From: Lachnoclostridium sp. UBA1308
GTDB taxonomy: Bacteria; Bacillota; Clostridia; Lachnospirales; Lachnospiraceae
DNA length: 23,311 bases
Direction of reading: 5' to 3'
Assembly: GCA_002307215.1 (NCBI GenBank)
Contig: DBTU01000005.1
Location: 35,919 to 59,229, forward strand
Below, piece after piece: positions 14,107-22,199 of the stretch (positions are counted from its first letter, which is position 1; the number at the start of each line of letters is the position of its first letter). The position numbers were made by a program, and so were the translations under genes. Under the pieces are notes generated by a model. The model was not told the origin of the DNA and did no database searches. It worked only from the letters and a program-made list of their open reading frames with translations.

Positions 14107-15564
14107 ATGGGAAAAATAATCGGTGACGGAATTACATTTGATGATGTACTTTTAGTACCTGCTTATGCAGACTTTATACCCAATCAAGTAGAACTGACGA
14201 CAAACCTGACTAAAACGATTAAGTTGAATATCCCGTTAATGAGTGCCGGAATGGATACCGTAACGGAGAACCGGATGGCAATCGCTATGGCGAGACAGGG
14301 TGGCATCGGTGTCATTCACAAGAACATGTCAATTGAGGAGCAGGCAGATGAGGTAGACAAGGTAAAAAGATCAGAGAATGGTGTTATAACCGATCCGTTT
14401 TATTTATCCCCGGAGCATACCCTACAGGATGCGAATGATGTAATGGCAAAATACAGAATATCCGGTGTTCCGATTGTTGTAAACGGTAAGAAGCTCGTTG
14501 GTATCATCACAAACCGTGATCTAAAATTTGAAACAGACTTTTCCAGAAAGATCAAAGAATCTATGACTTCAGAGGGTTTAATTACCGCGAAGGAAGGAAT
14601 TACTATTGAGGAAGCCAAGAAAATATTAGCTTCCGCAAGAAAAGAAAAACTTCCGATCGTCGATGACGAAGGCAATCTTAAGGGTCTTATTACAATCAAA
14701 GATATAGAAAAACAAATTAAATATCCGCTATCGGCAAAAGATACACAGGGACGTCTGTTGTGTGCGGCCGGTGTAGGAATTACAAATAATATTTTAGACC
14801 GCGTAGATGCTTTAGTGAAAGCGAAAGTAGACGCTGTTGTTCTTGATTCGGCACATGGACATTCGCTCAACATCATAAATGCCGTAAAATCAATTCGTTC
14901 GGCTTATCCGGAGCTTCAGATTATCGCAGGCAATATTGCAACCGGTGAAGCTACCTTGGAATTAATCAAGGCTGGTGTCGATGCGGTTAAGGTTGGTATC
15001 GGTCCAGGTTCCATCTGTACGACTCGAATTGTTGCGGGTATCGGTGTTCCACAGATTACTGCAATCATGGACAGCTACGAGGTTGCTAAAAAATATGGGA
15101 TACCGGTTATTGGTGACGGCGGTATCAAGTATTCCGGAGATATAACTAAGGCAATTGCCGCGGGCGCCAATGTATGTATGATGGGAAGTATTTTTGCAGG
15201 TTGCGATGAGAGTCCCGGAACCTTCGAACTCTTTCAGGGAAGAAAGTATAAAGTATATCGTGGTATGGGTTCCATTGCTGCGATGGAGAACGGAAGTAAG
15301 GATCGCTACTTCCAGTCCGATGCTAAAAAGCTAGTCCCGGAAGGTGTGGAAGGTCGTGTAGCATATAAAGGAACAGTTGAGGATACCGTATTCCAGTTAA
15401 TCGGAGGCTTAAGATCAGGTATGGGCTACTGTGGAGCGAAGGATATCCTAAGCCTTCAGGAGACAGGAAGATTCGTTAAGATCTCCGCTGCTTCCTTAAA
15501 GGAAAGTCATCCTCATGATATTCATATTACAAAGGAAGCGCCAAATTATAGTGTAGAGCAGTAG
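14107..15564 (+). CDS. guaB: Inosine-5'-monophosphate dehydrogenase
   Basis: Oxidises IMP to XMP with NAD+, the rate-limiting step towards GMP. The protein has 485 residues, normal for the family. The TIM barrel opens with TFDDVLLVPAYADF and is interrupted by a pair of CBS domains at about residues 92-205, which bind nucleotides and tune activity. The catalytic cysteine is Cys304 in GPGSICTTR, the NAD site is in the ADAVVLDSAHGH-like segment, and the mobile flap keeps Arg400-Tyr401 in GSKDRYFQ. IGDGGIKYSGD and GCDESPG bind the IMP phosphate. GAGGAG about 11 nt before the ATG sets the start. It is a single-gene unit with its own strong promoter and terminator. Confidence 0.98.
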   Translation: MGKIIGDGITFDDVLLVPAYADFIPNQVELTTNLTKTIKLNIPLMSAGMDTVTENRMAIAMARQGGIGVIHKNMSIEEQADEVDKVKRSENGVITDPFYLSPEHTLQDANDVMAKYRISGVPIVVNGKKLVGIITNRDLKFETDFSRKIKESMTSEGLITAKEGITIEEAKKILASARKEKLPIVDDEGNLKGLITIKDIEKQIKYPLSAKDTQGRLLCAAGVGITNNILDRVDALVKAKVDAVVLDSAHGHSLNIINAVKSIRSAYPELQIIAGNIATGEATLELIKAGVDAVKVGIGPGSICTTRIVAGIGVPQITAIMDSYEVAKKYGIPVIGDGGIKYSGDITKAIAAGANVCMMGSIFAGCDESPGTFELFQGRKYKVYRGMGSIAAMENGSKDRYFQSDAKKLVPEGVEGRVAYKGTVEDTVFQLIGGLRSGMGYCGAKDILSLQETGRFVKISAASLKESHPHDIHITKEAPNYSVEQ

Positions 15565-15635
15565 GAATACAGGCTTGGTATAGGACGGCATGGAATTACA
15601 GGTGCAGATATAATAATGTCAGGATACTTTTGTAG

Positions 15636-15680
15636 GACGGCATGGAAATCATTTTGAAGATTTTCATGCCGTCTTATCGT
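15636..15680 (+). terminator. Intrinsic terminator after guaB
   Basis: GACGGCATGGAAATC (15636-15650) and GATTTTCATGCCGTC (15659-15673) form a 15-bp stem with one wobble and an 8-nt loop, then a T-rich tail. A second copy of the left-arm sequence AGGACGGCATGGAA occurs 52 nt upstream at 15582-15595. Confidence 0.87.
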
Positions 15681-15717
15681 TTATATGAGAAGAGGATAGG
15701 AGTGATCGCTGTACTCA

Positions 15718-15792
15718 AATTTAGTTACAGTTTAGCCTTCAAAGAGATATACTGTAACATGCAATTCGAAAGTATATGTGACTAAATTGTAA
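15718..15792 (+). promoter_or_regulatory. Nested inverted repeats upstream of the ABC transporter
   Basis: GTTACAGT (15724-15731) and ACTGTAAC (15751-15758) are a perfect 8-bp dyad. The same left half can instead pair further out: TTACAGTTTAG (15725-15735) with CTAAATTGTAA (15782-15792), and AATTTAGT (15718-15725) with ACTAAATT (15781-15788). A TATACT (15748-15753) inside could be a -10, but its -35 is poor. The 301-bp gap from guaB to the ABC genes holds only the guaB terminator and this region. It may be an operator, a leader fold or a remnant hairpin element. Confidence 0.5.
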
Positions 15793-15865
15793 TTATTGCG
15801 TCATAAAGGAGTCATCAAGGACAGATAGACTATGATTAACAAGGTGATAAAAGAAGGAGAAAGTA

Positions 15866-16549
15866 ATGGAGATTTTAAAAGTAGAACATCTGTCAAAACA
15901 ATATGGTAATGGTGAAACAGCGGTTAAAGCATTGGATGACGTATCATTTTCAGTGAAAAAGGGTGAATTTGTTGCCATCATCGGACCGTCCGGTTCAGGA
16001 AAATCCACACTACTTCATATGCTTGGAGGCGTAGACCGGCCATCCGGCGGTAAAGTATATTTAGACGATACGGATATCTACCGGTTGAATGAGACGCAAC
16101 TGGCGATTTTTAGACGCAGGCAGATCGGACTGGTGTATCAGTTTTATAATTTGATTCCGGTGCTTACGGTTGAAGAGAATATAACACTTCCCATCCTGCT
16201 GGATCAACAGAAAGTCAATGAGAAGCAGTTATATACTATTATAAAGACACTGGATCTGGAACAGCGTCTGAGTCATCTTCCGAACCAACTTTCCGGCGGA
16301 CAGCAGCAGAGAGTATCTATCGGCAGAGCACTCATTAATAATCCTGCCATTATGCTGGCGGACGAACCGACCGGTAACTTAGACAGTAAAAACAGCACAG
16401 AAATCATTGAGCTGCTAAAGCTGTTTAATAAGGCTTATCAGCAGACATTATTGATCATAACCCATGATGAGCGAATCGCTCTTCAAGCAGACCGGATTAT
16501 TTCGATAGAGGACGGGCGGATTGCCAAGGATGAGGTGATGCGGCCATGA
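15866..16549 (+). CDS. ABC transporter ATP-binding protein (MacB/LolD/BceA type)
   Basis: Cytoplasmic ATPase of 227 residues. Walker A GPSGSGKST is at residues 40-48, the signature LSGGQQQR at 142-149, Walker B IMLADEPTGNLD follows, and the switch histidine is His200 in LIITHD. It belongs to the family that pairs with FtsX-type permeases for lipoprotein release, peptide-antibiotic resistance or mechanical signalling rather than classical import. GAAGGAG about 7 nt upstream sets the start. Its stop overlaps the permease start by four bases (ATGA at 16546-16549), so the two are translationally coupled. No two-component regulator of the BceRS kind is next to it, so the function cannot be narrowed further. 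Confidence 0.95.
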   Translation: MEILKVEHLSKQYGNGETAVKALDDVSFSVKKGEFVAIIGPSGSGKSTLLHMLGGVDRPSGGKVYLDDTDIYRLNETQLAIFRRRQIGLVYQFYNLIPVLTVEENITLPILLDQQKVNEKQLYTIIKTLDLEQRLSHLPNQLSGGQQQRVSIGRALINNPAIMLADEPTGNLDSKNSTEIIELLKLFNKAYQQTLLIITHDERIALQADRIISIEDGRIAKDEVMRP

Positions 16550-19173
16550 ATATCATTCATAAATTAACGCTCAGACAGCTTAGGCTGAATAAGAAAAGAA
16601 CCCTGGTTACGATCATTGGCACCATCATTTCCGCTGCGATGATAACTGCTGTGGCAACTCTGGGATTGTCCTTCATGGATGTGATGCAGAGGCAGTCAAT
16701 AGCGCAAAACGGTGAGTGGCATGCGAAGTACCGTGACGTTAGTAAAGAGCAGCTGGAGGCTATCAAGTCAAATCATGAGATAAAGACAGTCATATTAAGC
16801 AGCAATCCCGGGTATGCATATCTGGAAGGAAGTCAGAATCAGAACAAACCATATCTTTGTATCAAGAATTTAAGTACAGTAGGCTTTCATAAATTACCGA
16901 TTAAGCTGAGCGAAGGAAGACTTCCCAAGAGCCCGAATGAGATAATCTTATCAAATGAAGTAATAACTGATGCCAAGGTAAACTTAAAATTAGGAGATCA
17001 AATAGAGCTTAACATTGGTCAAAGATATTCTACGGCAAAGGATGACCCAACAGAAGTTGAGGAGCCGCTGTTGCAAAATTTTTCCTTGATCTATGAAAAT
17101 GATAAGGTGGCAGAAAGCTTATCCCAGGATAGGAAACTAAGCTATACCATCGTGGGTTTTATGGATAGACCGTCCTGGGAGTATAACTGGTCTCCGGGGT
17201 ATACCGCGGTTTCTTATATTGACGAAAACACCTTAACGGAGGGCAGTACCTGTGATGTATCCGTAATTTTTAAAAAGGTGAATCTAAAGCTTTTCAACAT
17301 AGCTGACAGGATAGCCTCAGATCAAGGGATAGCCCAATATGAATATAATAATGATCTTTTACGGTATTATGGTATATTTAAGGATGATAGCGTGAAACAG
17401 ATGCTATATTCATTAACAGCAATTATCATGGTGATCATCGTAATAGGGTCAGTTTCCTTAATCTATAATGCATTTGCAATATCGGTTTCTGAGCGCTCAA
17501 GATATTTAGGGATGCTGTCCAGCGTGGGTGCTACCAAAAGACAGAAGCGTAATTCTGTATTTTTTGAGGGAGCGGTTATCGGAGGAATTAGTATTCCACT
17601 TGGTATAGCGTTCGGTTATATCGGTCTTGGTATTACCTTTGTCTGCATTAATCCTTTACTGAAGGAGGCGTTGAATCTTTCGCAAGGTTTTCGCCTGGTG
17701 GTCTATCCTTCTTCTTTGATAACCGCGGTATTGGTATCGGTAGCGACAATTCTTGTCTCCGTCTATATCCCGGCGAGGAGAGCCTCAAGAATCTCGGCAA
17801 TCGATGCAATCAGACAGGTGTCCGATGTGAAAATAAAAGGCAGGCAAGTACACACCTTTCAGATAACCAGGTTACTGTTTGGTATTGAAGGGGATCTGGG
17901 GCTTAAGAACCTCAAGAGAAATAAAGGACGGTATAAGGCTACCGTATTCTCCTTAATCATCAGCATGGTGTTATTCCTCGTGGTTACTTCATTCACAGAG
18001 TATATTAGGAAGTCCTTTGAGATGACGCAGGAGGGAATTAATTTTGATATTCAGACTAGTGTTGATGGAAAGAGCAAGGAAGAGAGCCAAAAGATAGTGG
18101 AAAGAATCACATCTTTAAATAATATTGATGAAATGACGATGTATCAAGATTTTGATACATCAGCCTTCATAGACAAAAATAAGGCTGCCGATTTTTTGCG
18201 GGAGGATAAAGGGGTAACACTGACGGAAGGGAAATATGCATATCAGGTTAAAGTCCATGTCATGGATGATAATGCTTTAAAAAAATATACGAAGGAAATC
18301 GGAGCCGATTATGAACAGCTTACTGAGGCCAATCAGCCCTCTGCCATTGTGATTGATATCATGAAATTTAAAGACAATGATACAGATAAATATGTCGAGA
18401 CAAAGCTTGTGAAAATGAGCCCGGGAGAGCAACTTGAGCTGTCCTATGCTGATAGCGAGGCCGGAGAAATGATTAAGCTACAATCGCTTAAGGTAGCTGC
18501 ACTGACAAAGCAATTGCCGATGGGTATTATGTCACTTGGTAAAACTGCCGGTTTTCATATTATCATATCACAGACCGCCTACGATAGTTTAGTGAAAGGG
18601 CAGGAGGAGCAGGCTTTCGCCGGGTTAAGGACTCAGGTATATTTTAACAGTGATAAGCCCTTGAAGCTTCAGACGGATTTGGAAGCTGTACAAAGCCAAG
18701 TCGGTGCAAGCAACCTATCTATGTTTAATGTATATAACTATAAGGATACCGAGGAGCATGCACTCATATTGGTATCTGTATTTACTTATGCGTTCATCAT
18801 ACTTATAACGGCAATCTGTATTGCAAATATAATCAATACAATATCCACCAGCATCGCACTTAGGAAGAGGGAATTTGCAATGTTGAAATCTATTGGCATT
18901 ACACCGAAAGGGTTTAATCGGATGCTGAATTATGAAAGTATTTTTTATGGTATGAAAGCATTACTGTATGGACTTCCCATCAGTATTTTGGTCATGTATT
19001 TGATGCATCATGTCCTAATGGCTGAATTTGACTATGCCTTTGTTCTTCCAATGGGAAGTATTTGTGTAGTGATTGCTTCTGTATTCCTGATTGTGGGTAC
19101 TGCTATGATCTATTCCAGCAGGAGAGTCAGAAGAGAAAATATAATTGATGCATTAAAACAGGATATCATCTGA
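16546..19173 (+). CDS. ABC transporter permease, FtsX/MacB family
   Basis: Large permease of 875 residues that works with the ATPase directly upstream. It has two halves of the type VII ABC fold. In the first, a membrane helix at about 20-44 is followed by an extracellular domain of about 240 residues, then three helices near 285-310, 335-365 and 385-410, and the cytoplasmic PARRASRISAIDAIRQ coupling segment. The second half repeats this, with a helix at about 468-488, an extracellular domain of about 250 residues, and three helices near 745-770, 800-825 and 835-860, ending RRENIIDALKQDI. The two FtsX domains (SSVGATKRQ and KSIGITPKG motifs) are intact and there is no frameshift. The substrate is unknown; a bacitracin/lantibiotic exporter or an envelope-stress device are both possible. 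Confidence 0.93.
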   Translation: MNIIHKLTLRQLRLNKKRTLVTIIGTIISAAMITAVATLGLSFMDVMQRQSIAQNGEWHAKYRDVSKEQLEAIKSNHEIKTVILSSNPGYAYLEGSQNQNKPYLCIKNLSTVGFHKLPIKLSEGRLPKSPNEIILSNEVITDAKVNLKLGDQIELNIGQRYSTAKDDPTEVEEPLLQNFSLIYENDKVAESLSQDRKLSYTIVGFMDRPSWEYNWSPGYTAVSYIDENTLTEGSTCDVSVIFKKVNLKLFNIADRIASDQGIAQYEYNNDLLRYYGIFKDDSVKQMLYSLTAIIMVIIVIGSVSLIYNAFAISVSERSRYLGMLSSVGATKRQKRNSVFFEGAVIGGISIPLGIAFGYIGLGITFVCINPLLKEALNLSQGFRLVVYPSSLITAVLVSVATILVSVYIPARRASRISAIDAIRQVSDVKIKGRQVHTFQITRLLFGIEGDLGLKNLKRNKGRYKATVFSLIISMVLFLVVTSFTEYIRKSFEMTQEGINFDIQTSVDGKSKEESQKIVERITSLNNIDEMTMYQDFDTSAFIDKNKAADFLREDKGVTLTEGKYAYQVKVHVMDDNALKKYTKEIGADYEQLTEANQPSAIVIDIMKFKDNDTDKYVETKLVKMSPGEQLELSYADSEAGEMIKLQSLKVAALTKQLPMGIMSLGKTAGFHIIISQTAYDSLVKGQEEQAFAGLRTQVYFNSDKPLKLQTDLEAVQSQVGASNLSMFNVYNYKDTEEHALILVSVFTYAFIILITAICIANIINTISTSIALRKREFAMLKSIGITPKGFNRMLNYESIFYGMKALLYGLPISILVMYLMHHVLMAEFDYAFVLPMGSICVVIASVFLIVGTAMIYSSRRVRRENIIDALKQDII

Positions 19174-19176
19174 TAC

Positions 19177-19205
19177 TTGCAATTCATGTATTTTTCATTT
19201 ATGAT
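19177..19205 (+). promoter_or_regulatory. Promoter of mgsA
   Basis: TTGCAA (19177-19182), a 17-nt spacer and TATGAT (19200-19205) start just after the permease stop codon. Transcription would begin near 19212. Confidence 0.6.
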
Positions 19206-19254
19206 ACTAATAGAAAGTAGAATAATTATCGCATAATAGTAGGAGAGGAATCTT

Positions 19255-19737
19255 ATGATGATACAGGATGAATACATTGATTTTGCAATAGCAAGGCAGA
19301 AGCATATTGCATTGATTGCCCATGATACGAAAAAACATGAGTTGATTGAATGGGTAGAAAAGAATAAGGATATATTGAAGAATCACTTTCTATGCGGAAC
19401 AGGAACAACAGCCAGATTAATTGTGGATAAGACAGGGTTGCCGGTCAAGGCATACAACAGTGGGCCACTCGGTGGTGACCAACAAATCGGTTCTAGAATT
19501 GTGGAAGGAAATATAGATTTTGTGATCTTTTTTTGGGATCCGCTTTCATCGCAGCCACATGATCCGGATGTTAAAGCGTTACTGCGCATCTGCGTGGTAT
19601 ATGATATTCCGGTTGCAAATAACCGTTCAACGGCAGATTTTCTGATCACCTCACAATACATGAACGATGATTACGAGAGACATGTATTAAATTATAACAA
19701 AGTGATTCAAGGTCGACTGGATGAATTAGCTAAATAA
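19255..19737 (+). CDS. mgsA: Methylglyoxal synthase
   Basis: Converts dihydroxyacetone phosphate to methylglyoxal and phosphate, a bypass of lower glycolysis used under phosphate limitation or sugar overload. The protein has 160 residues, slightly longer at the N-terminus than the E. coli enzyme (152). Matching motifs are ALIAHDTKK with His23, the phosphate-binding GTGTTARLI, the catalytic Asp75 in GPLGGDQQIGSRI, FFWDPLSSQPHDPDV with His102, and VANNRSTADFLI. GGAGAGG 6 nt before ATG 19255 supports that start; the next codon is also ATG and could serve. It is a single-gene unit with its own promoter and terminator. Confidence 0.97.
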   Translation: MMIQDEYIDFAIARQKHIALIAHDTKKHELIEWVEKNKDILKNHFLCGTGTTARLIVDKTGLPVKAYNSGPLGGDQQIGSRIVEGNIDFVIFFWDPLSSQPHDPDVKALLRICVVYDIPVANNRSTADFLITSQYMNDDYERHVLNYNKVIQGRLDELAK

Positions 19738-19740
19738 AGA

Positions 19741-19776
19741 AAAAATGCCTTGCGTTCATTTACGCAGGGCATTTTT
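19741..19776 (+). terminator. Intrinsic terminator after mgsA
   Basis: GCCTTGCGT (19747-19755) pairs with ACGCAGGGC (19762-19770), extended by AAAAAT/ATTTTT, so the T-run both closes the stem and serves as the U-tract. Confidence 0.92.
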
Positions 19777-19799
19777 ATTAACCAATTTCTGGACATATT

Positions 19800-19858
19800 T
19801 AACATTATGTTATTAATTTACATAAACTATTGACAACGGCTCTACGAATATGTAGTAT
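19800..19858 (+). promoter_or_regulatory. Promoter and probable BlaI-like operator of the blaI-M56 operon
   Basis: TTGACA (19830-19835), a 17-nt spacer and TAGTAT (19853-19858) form a strong promoter. The dyad CTACGAATATGTAG (19842-19855) covers the spacer and -10 and contains TAC...GTA half-sites like the TACA/TGTA of BlaI/MecI operators. A second palindrome, TAACATTATGTTA, lies at 19800-19812. The repressor encoded just downstream would be expected to bind here and control itself. Confidence 0.6.
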
Positions 19859-19906
19859 TGATTGTGAAATAATGTATTTTATAGAAATATTTAGAGGGAG
19901 AATAAT

Positions 19907-20284
19907 ATGGAACGCATTCAGGGTATTTCTGATACTGAGATGGAAATTATGGAGTATTTATGGAAACGTGGAGAAGCCGTTTCAACGGTTGACTTATTAG
20001 CTTATTTTAATAGTGAGCGAAATAAAAGCTGGAAATTGCAGACACTCTCAACGTTTTTAGCAAGGCTGTCAAACAAAGGATTTTTAAAATCAGAAACCAG
20101 GGGTAGAGGGACGGCTCATCAACCGGCATTTTCTCAAGAGGAATATCATAGATTGAAGGCAAAGAGTATACTCGAGATTATGTATGAGGGCTCGATAAAG
20201 AATTTTTTTGCAGCTTTATATGGAGATAAAAAGTTATCTAAAGAAGAGATTGCTGAGCTGAAGCAATGGCTTTCTGAAAGGTAG
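19907..20284 (+). CDS. BlaI/MecI-family transcriptional repressor
   Basis: Winged-helix repressor of 125 residues, the family's usual length. The N-terminal DNA-binding domain contains ISDTEMEIMEYLWKRGEAVS and the recognition region KSWKLQTLSTFLARLSNKGF, both typical of BlaI. RGRGTAHQPAFS forms the wing, and the C-terminal helices (from about residue 85) are the dimerisation and cleavage region. In the beta-lactamase system the paired membrane protease inactivates the repressor; the adjacent M56 gene suggests the same logic. GGGAG about 9 nt upstream sets the start. No beta-lactamase or penicillin-binding gene is nearby, so the target is more likely the operon itself and the secreted protein downstream. 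Confidence 0.9.
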   Translation: MERIQGISDTEMEIMEYLWKRGEAVSTVDLLAYFNSERNKSWKLQTLSTFLARLSNKGFLKSETRGRGTAHQPAFSQEEYHRLKAKSILEIMYEGSIKNFFAALYGDKKLSKEEIAELKQWLSER

Positions 20285-20290
20285 GTGGAC

Positions 20291-21373
20291 ATGATGTACC
20301 TACTATTTTATATATTTATTTTGACTATAACCGGAAGCATGGTATATCTGCTGTTTAAGGGTATTGAGCAGGTTACAAAACGCTTTTTCAATGCAACTTG
20401 GCATTATAACTTATTGAAATGCATTGTACTGCTTTTCTGTATTCCGATCGGTAAATTCCATCACCTATTCGTTGATGGAAGTCTTCCCAGACAGAATATG
20501 GGTATTATAGCGGACTATGCCGGAAGAGTAAGCAGATATACTGCTGTACGGAGTAGATTGGTATTTTGGATTTTGTGTATCTGGCTACTGGGTATTGTAG
20601 TCGTTTTGTTAAAACAGTTGATATGCTACATCCGGTTCAGATATATTGTATCGTATAATAATAAATCAGCTGACGCTTTACATCAGTGGGTAGTAATAAA
20701 GAGTGCAGAGAAACTGGGAATAAAGAAAGCTTTTCACTTATATATTAATGAATATATTAATACACCGATGCTGATGGGCTTATTTTCACCAATTATTTTA
20801 TTGCCCTCCGATAAGATTGTACAGTCTAATCTGGAATACATAGTATCACATGAACTAACGCATTACAGAAGCAAGGATCTGATAATTAAGTTCTTTACAA
20901 TGGTCATTCGAACCATGCATTGGTTTAATCCGGCAGTATACCTAATGTCAAGAGATATTGATAAATGGTGTGAATATGCATGTGATGAAAGAAACGCAAT
21001 AAATCTTCCTATGGAAAAGAAGAAAAAATACGGTGTTGCAATCCTTGATGCGGCTGCTATCATGCCAATCTATGGTGCAAATTTTGGTACCCCGTTTCTT
21101 TTGCCAAAGCAGAATTTAAGAGAAAGACTTTTATTCATGCTGAATGTGAAGAGAATGAGTAGAAAATCAACAATCTTTGCATTTGTGGTATCTGTAATAC
21201 TCCTACTGAGCGGTTTTATTACGGCAACAGCCGGAGAGGTGGGAAGAACGAGTAACGTTCAGAGCGACAGCACATTATTTATCTATTCTACAGATATAAA
21301 CAGCTCAAATTATAATGTGTCAACTTTACCATTGGATCAGGATAAACAAAAATCGTTTTCTATTAAGCAATAA
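20291..21373 (+). CDS. M56-family membrane metalloprotease (BlaR1/MecR1-like), no penicillin-sensor domain
   Basis: Integral membrane zinc protease of about 360 residues. N-terminal membrane helices lie at about 3-22, 45-60 and 93-115. The cytoplasmic protease has the zinc motif HELTH near residues 187-191 and the glutamate of the ACDERN segment as likely third ligand. A last helix near 295-317 leads to a short outside tail of about 45 residues. Full BlaR1 has about 250 more residues forming the beta-lactam sensor; here that domain is absent. The frame opens with GTG 20285, directly after the repressor stop, but ATG 20291 (9 nt after GAAAGG) or 20294 (5 nt after AGGTGG) fit the ribosome-binding sites better. 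The gene is tightly coupled to the repressor, which is its likely substrate. Confidence 0.88.
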   Translation: MMYLLFYIFILTITGSMVYLLFKGIEQVTKRFFNATWHYNLLKCIVLLFCIPIGKFHHLFVDGSLPRQNMGIIADYAGRVSRYTAVRSRLVFWILCIWLLGIVVVLLKQLICYIRFRYIVSYNNKSADALHQWVVIKSAEKLGIKKAFHLYINEYINTPMLMGLFSPIILLPSDKIVQSNLEYIVSHELTHYRSKDLIIKFFTMVIRTMHWFNPAVYLMSRDIDKWCEYACDERNAINLPMEKKKKYGVAILDAAAIMPIYGANFGTPFLLPKQNLRERLLFMLNVKRMSRKSTIFAFVVSVILLLSGFITATAGEVGRTSNVQSDSTLFIYSTDINSSNYNVSTLPLDQDKQKSFSIKQ

Positions 21374-21429
21374 TGAACAACTCATGGTAACAATTAAAAT
21401 TACATAAGCAATTTTGAAAGGAGAACTTA

Positions 21430-22059
21430 ATGAAAAAATGTAGTATGAAAATGTTCTTAAAGAGTATGCTGGGAGTATTCATATTTGCACTTTGCTCAAT
21501 TGGTTATTTAGAAAATGCGAAGGCTAATACGATATCTACCGCTAGTGCTGATGGTAATGCAGTGAAGGTAGAAGAATCTGTACCACTGGATATGAATACG
21601 GTCATGTCTGCTTTAGAAGGAAAGGTAATTAAGGACGGAGACAGAATTGAAATTAACGATGATTATGATGCCGTTTGCGAAGTTATCTTACAAAAGACGG
21701 CAGGCTCAGGGATTAGATTGATGAGTGTTACCAGTTCATACGGAGCTACCTGTAATATTTACATTATGCATTCAGGCACGAATACAAATGTTGCTGTAAT
21801 TACTCATATAATCAGTCTTACTTACAATGACAGCGCTTTGGTGCATATTAATTCCGGATCTGTTTCTGTTAATACTCTCGTTTCGTATGTGACAGGTTAT
21901 GCTTATGGTTACTCGATAACGAATACAGATGGGTCATACAGTTCTGCATCCGGTATGATTCGGCTATATGATAGTACCACGGGTTATTATTACTATTATG
22001 GCTGTGGTGTATCCGTAACAAGGGGAGGTACCCCCAGCTTTTCGTTTTCGCAGGTATAA
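21430..22059 (+). CDS. Secreted protein of unknown function
   Basis: I do not recognise this 209-residue protein. It has a clear signal peptide: basic start MKKCSMKMFLK, hydrophobic core, and probable cleavage after NAKA at about residue 33. The mature part is acidic at first (VEESVPLDMNTVMSALEGK). It then becomes rich in Ser, Thr, Tyr, Gly and beta-branched residues, with a tail of short strands (YYYYYGCGVSVTRGG). That pattern suggests an all-beta domain. Three Cys remain in the mature chain. There are no catalytic or wall-anchor motifs. It follows the BlaI/M56 pair by 56 nt with GAAAGGAG before the ATG and no terminator between, so it is probably the operon's third gene and the output, or a sensor, of that system. 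Confidence 0.8.
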   Translation: MKKCSMKMFLKSMLGVFIFALCSIGYLENAKANTISTASADGNAVKVEESVPLDMNTVMSALEGKVIKDGDRIEINDDYDAVCEVILQKTAGSGIRLMSVTSSYGATCNIYIMHSGTNTNVAVITHIISLTYNDSALVHINSGSVSVNTLVSYVTGYAYGYSITNTDGSYSSASGMIRLYDSTTGYYYYYGCGVSVTRGGTPSFSFSQV

Positions 22060-22110
22060 AGGTATAATATGAAGTAAGCTTTATATAAGTAAGTTAATTA
22101 TTTTCATAAA

Positions 22111-22145
22111 AGACGTGTTGCAAAATAATTGCGACACGTCTTTTG
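22111..22145. terminator. Intrinsic terminator between the BlaI operon and the LysR gene
   Basis: AGACGTGTTGCAA (22111-22123) and TTGCGACACGTCT (22129-22141) form a 13-bp stem with one wobble and a 5-nt loop, followed by TTTT. The opposite strand also ends in a T-run, so it may stop the convergent LysR transcript too. Confidence 0.92.
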
Positions 22146-22199
22146 TGCTTGGGTATAATATAAAAATACCTTTTGATTTAAGTAGTATTACCTTGTAAT

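Noticed and set aside
16546..19173. Fusion or duplicated permease from a frameshift
   Set aside because: The two similar halves are the normal double FtsX architecture of long permeases in this family, with a continuous frame and intact coupling motifs.
19907..21373. Beta-lactam resistance regulators
   Set aside because: The repressor and protease families fit, but there is no penicillin-binding sensor domain and no beta-lactamase or PBP gene in the window, so a resistance role is not supported.
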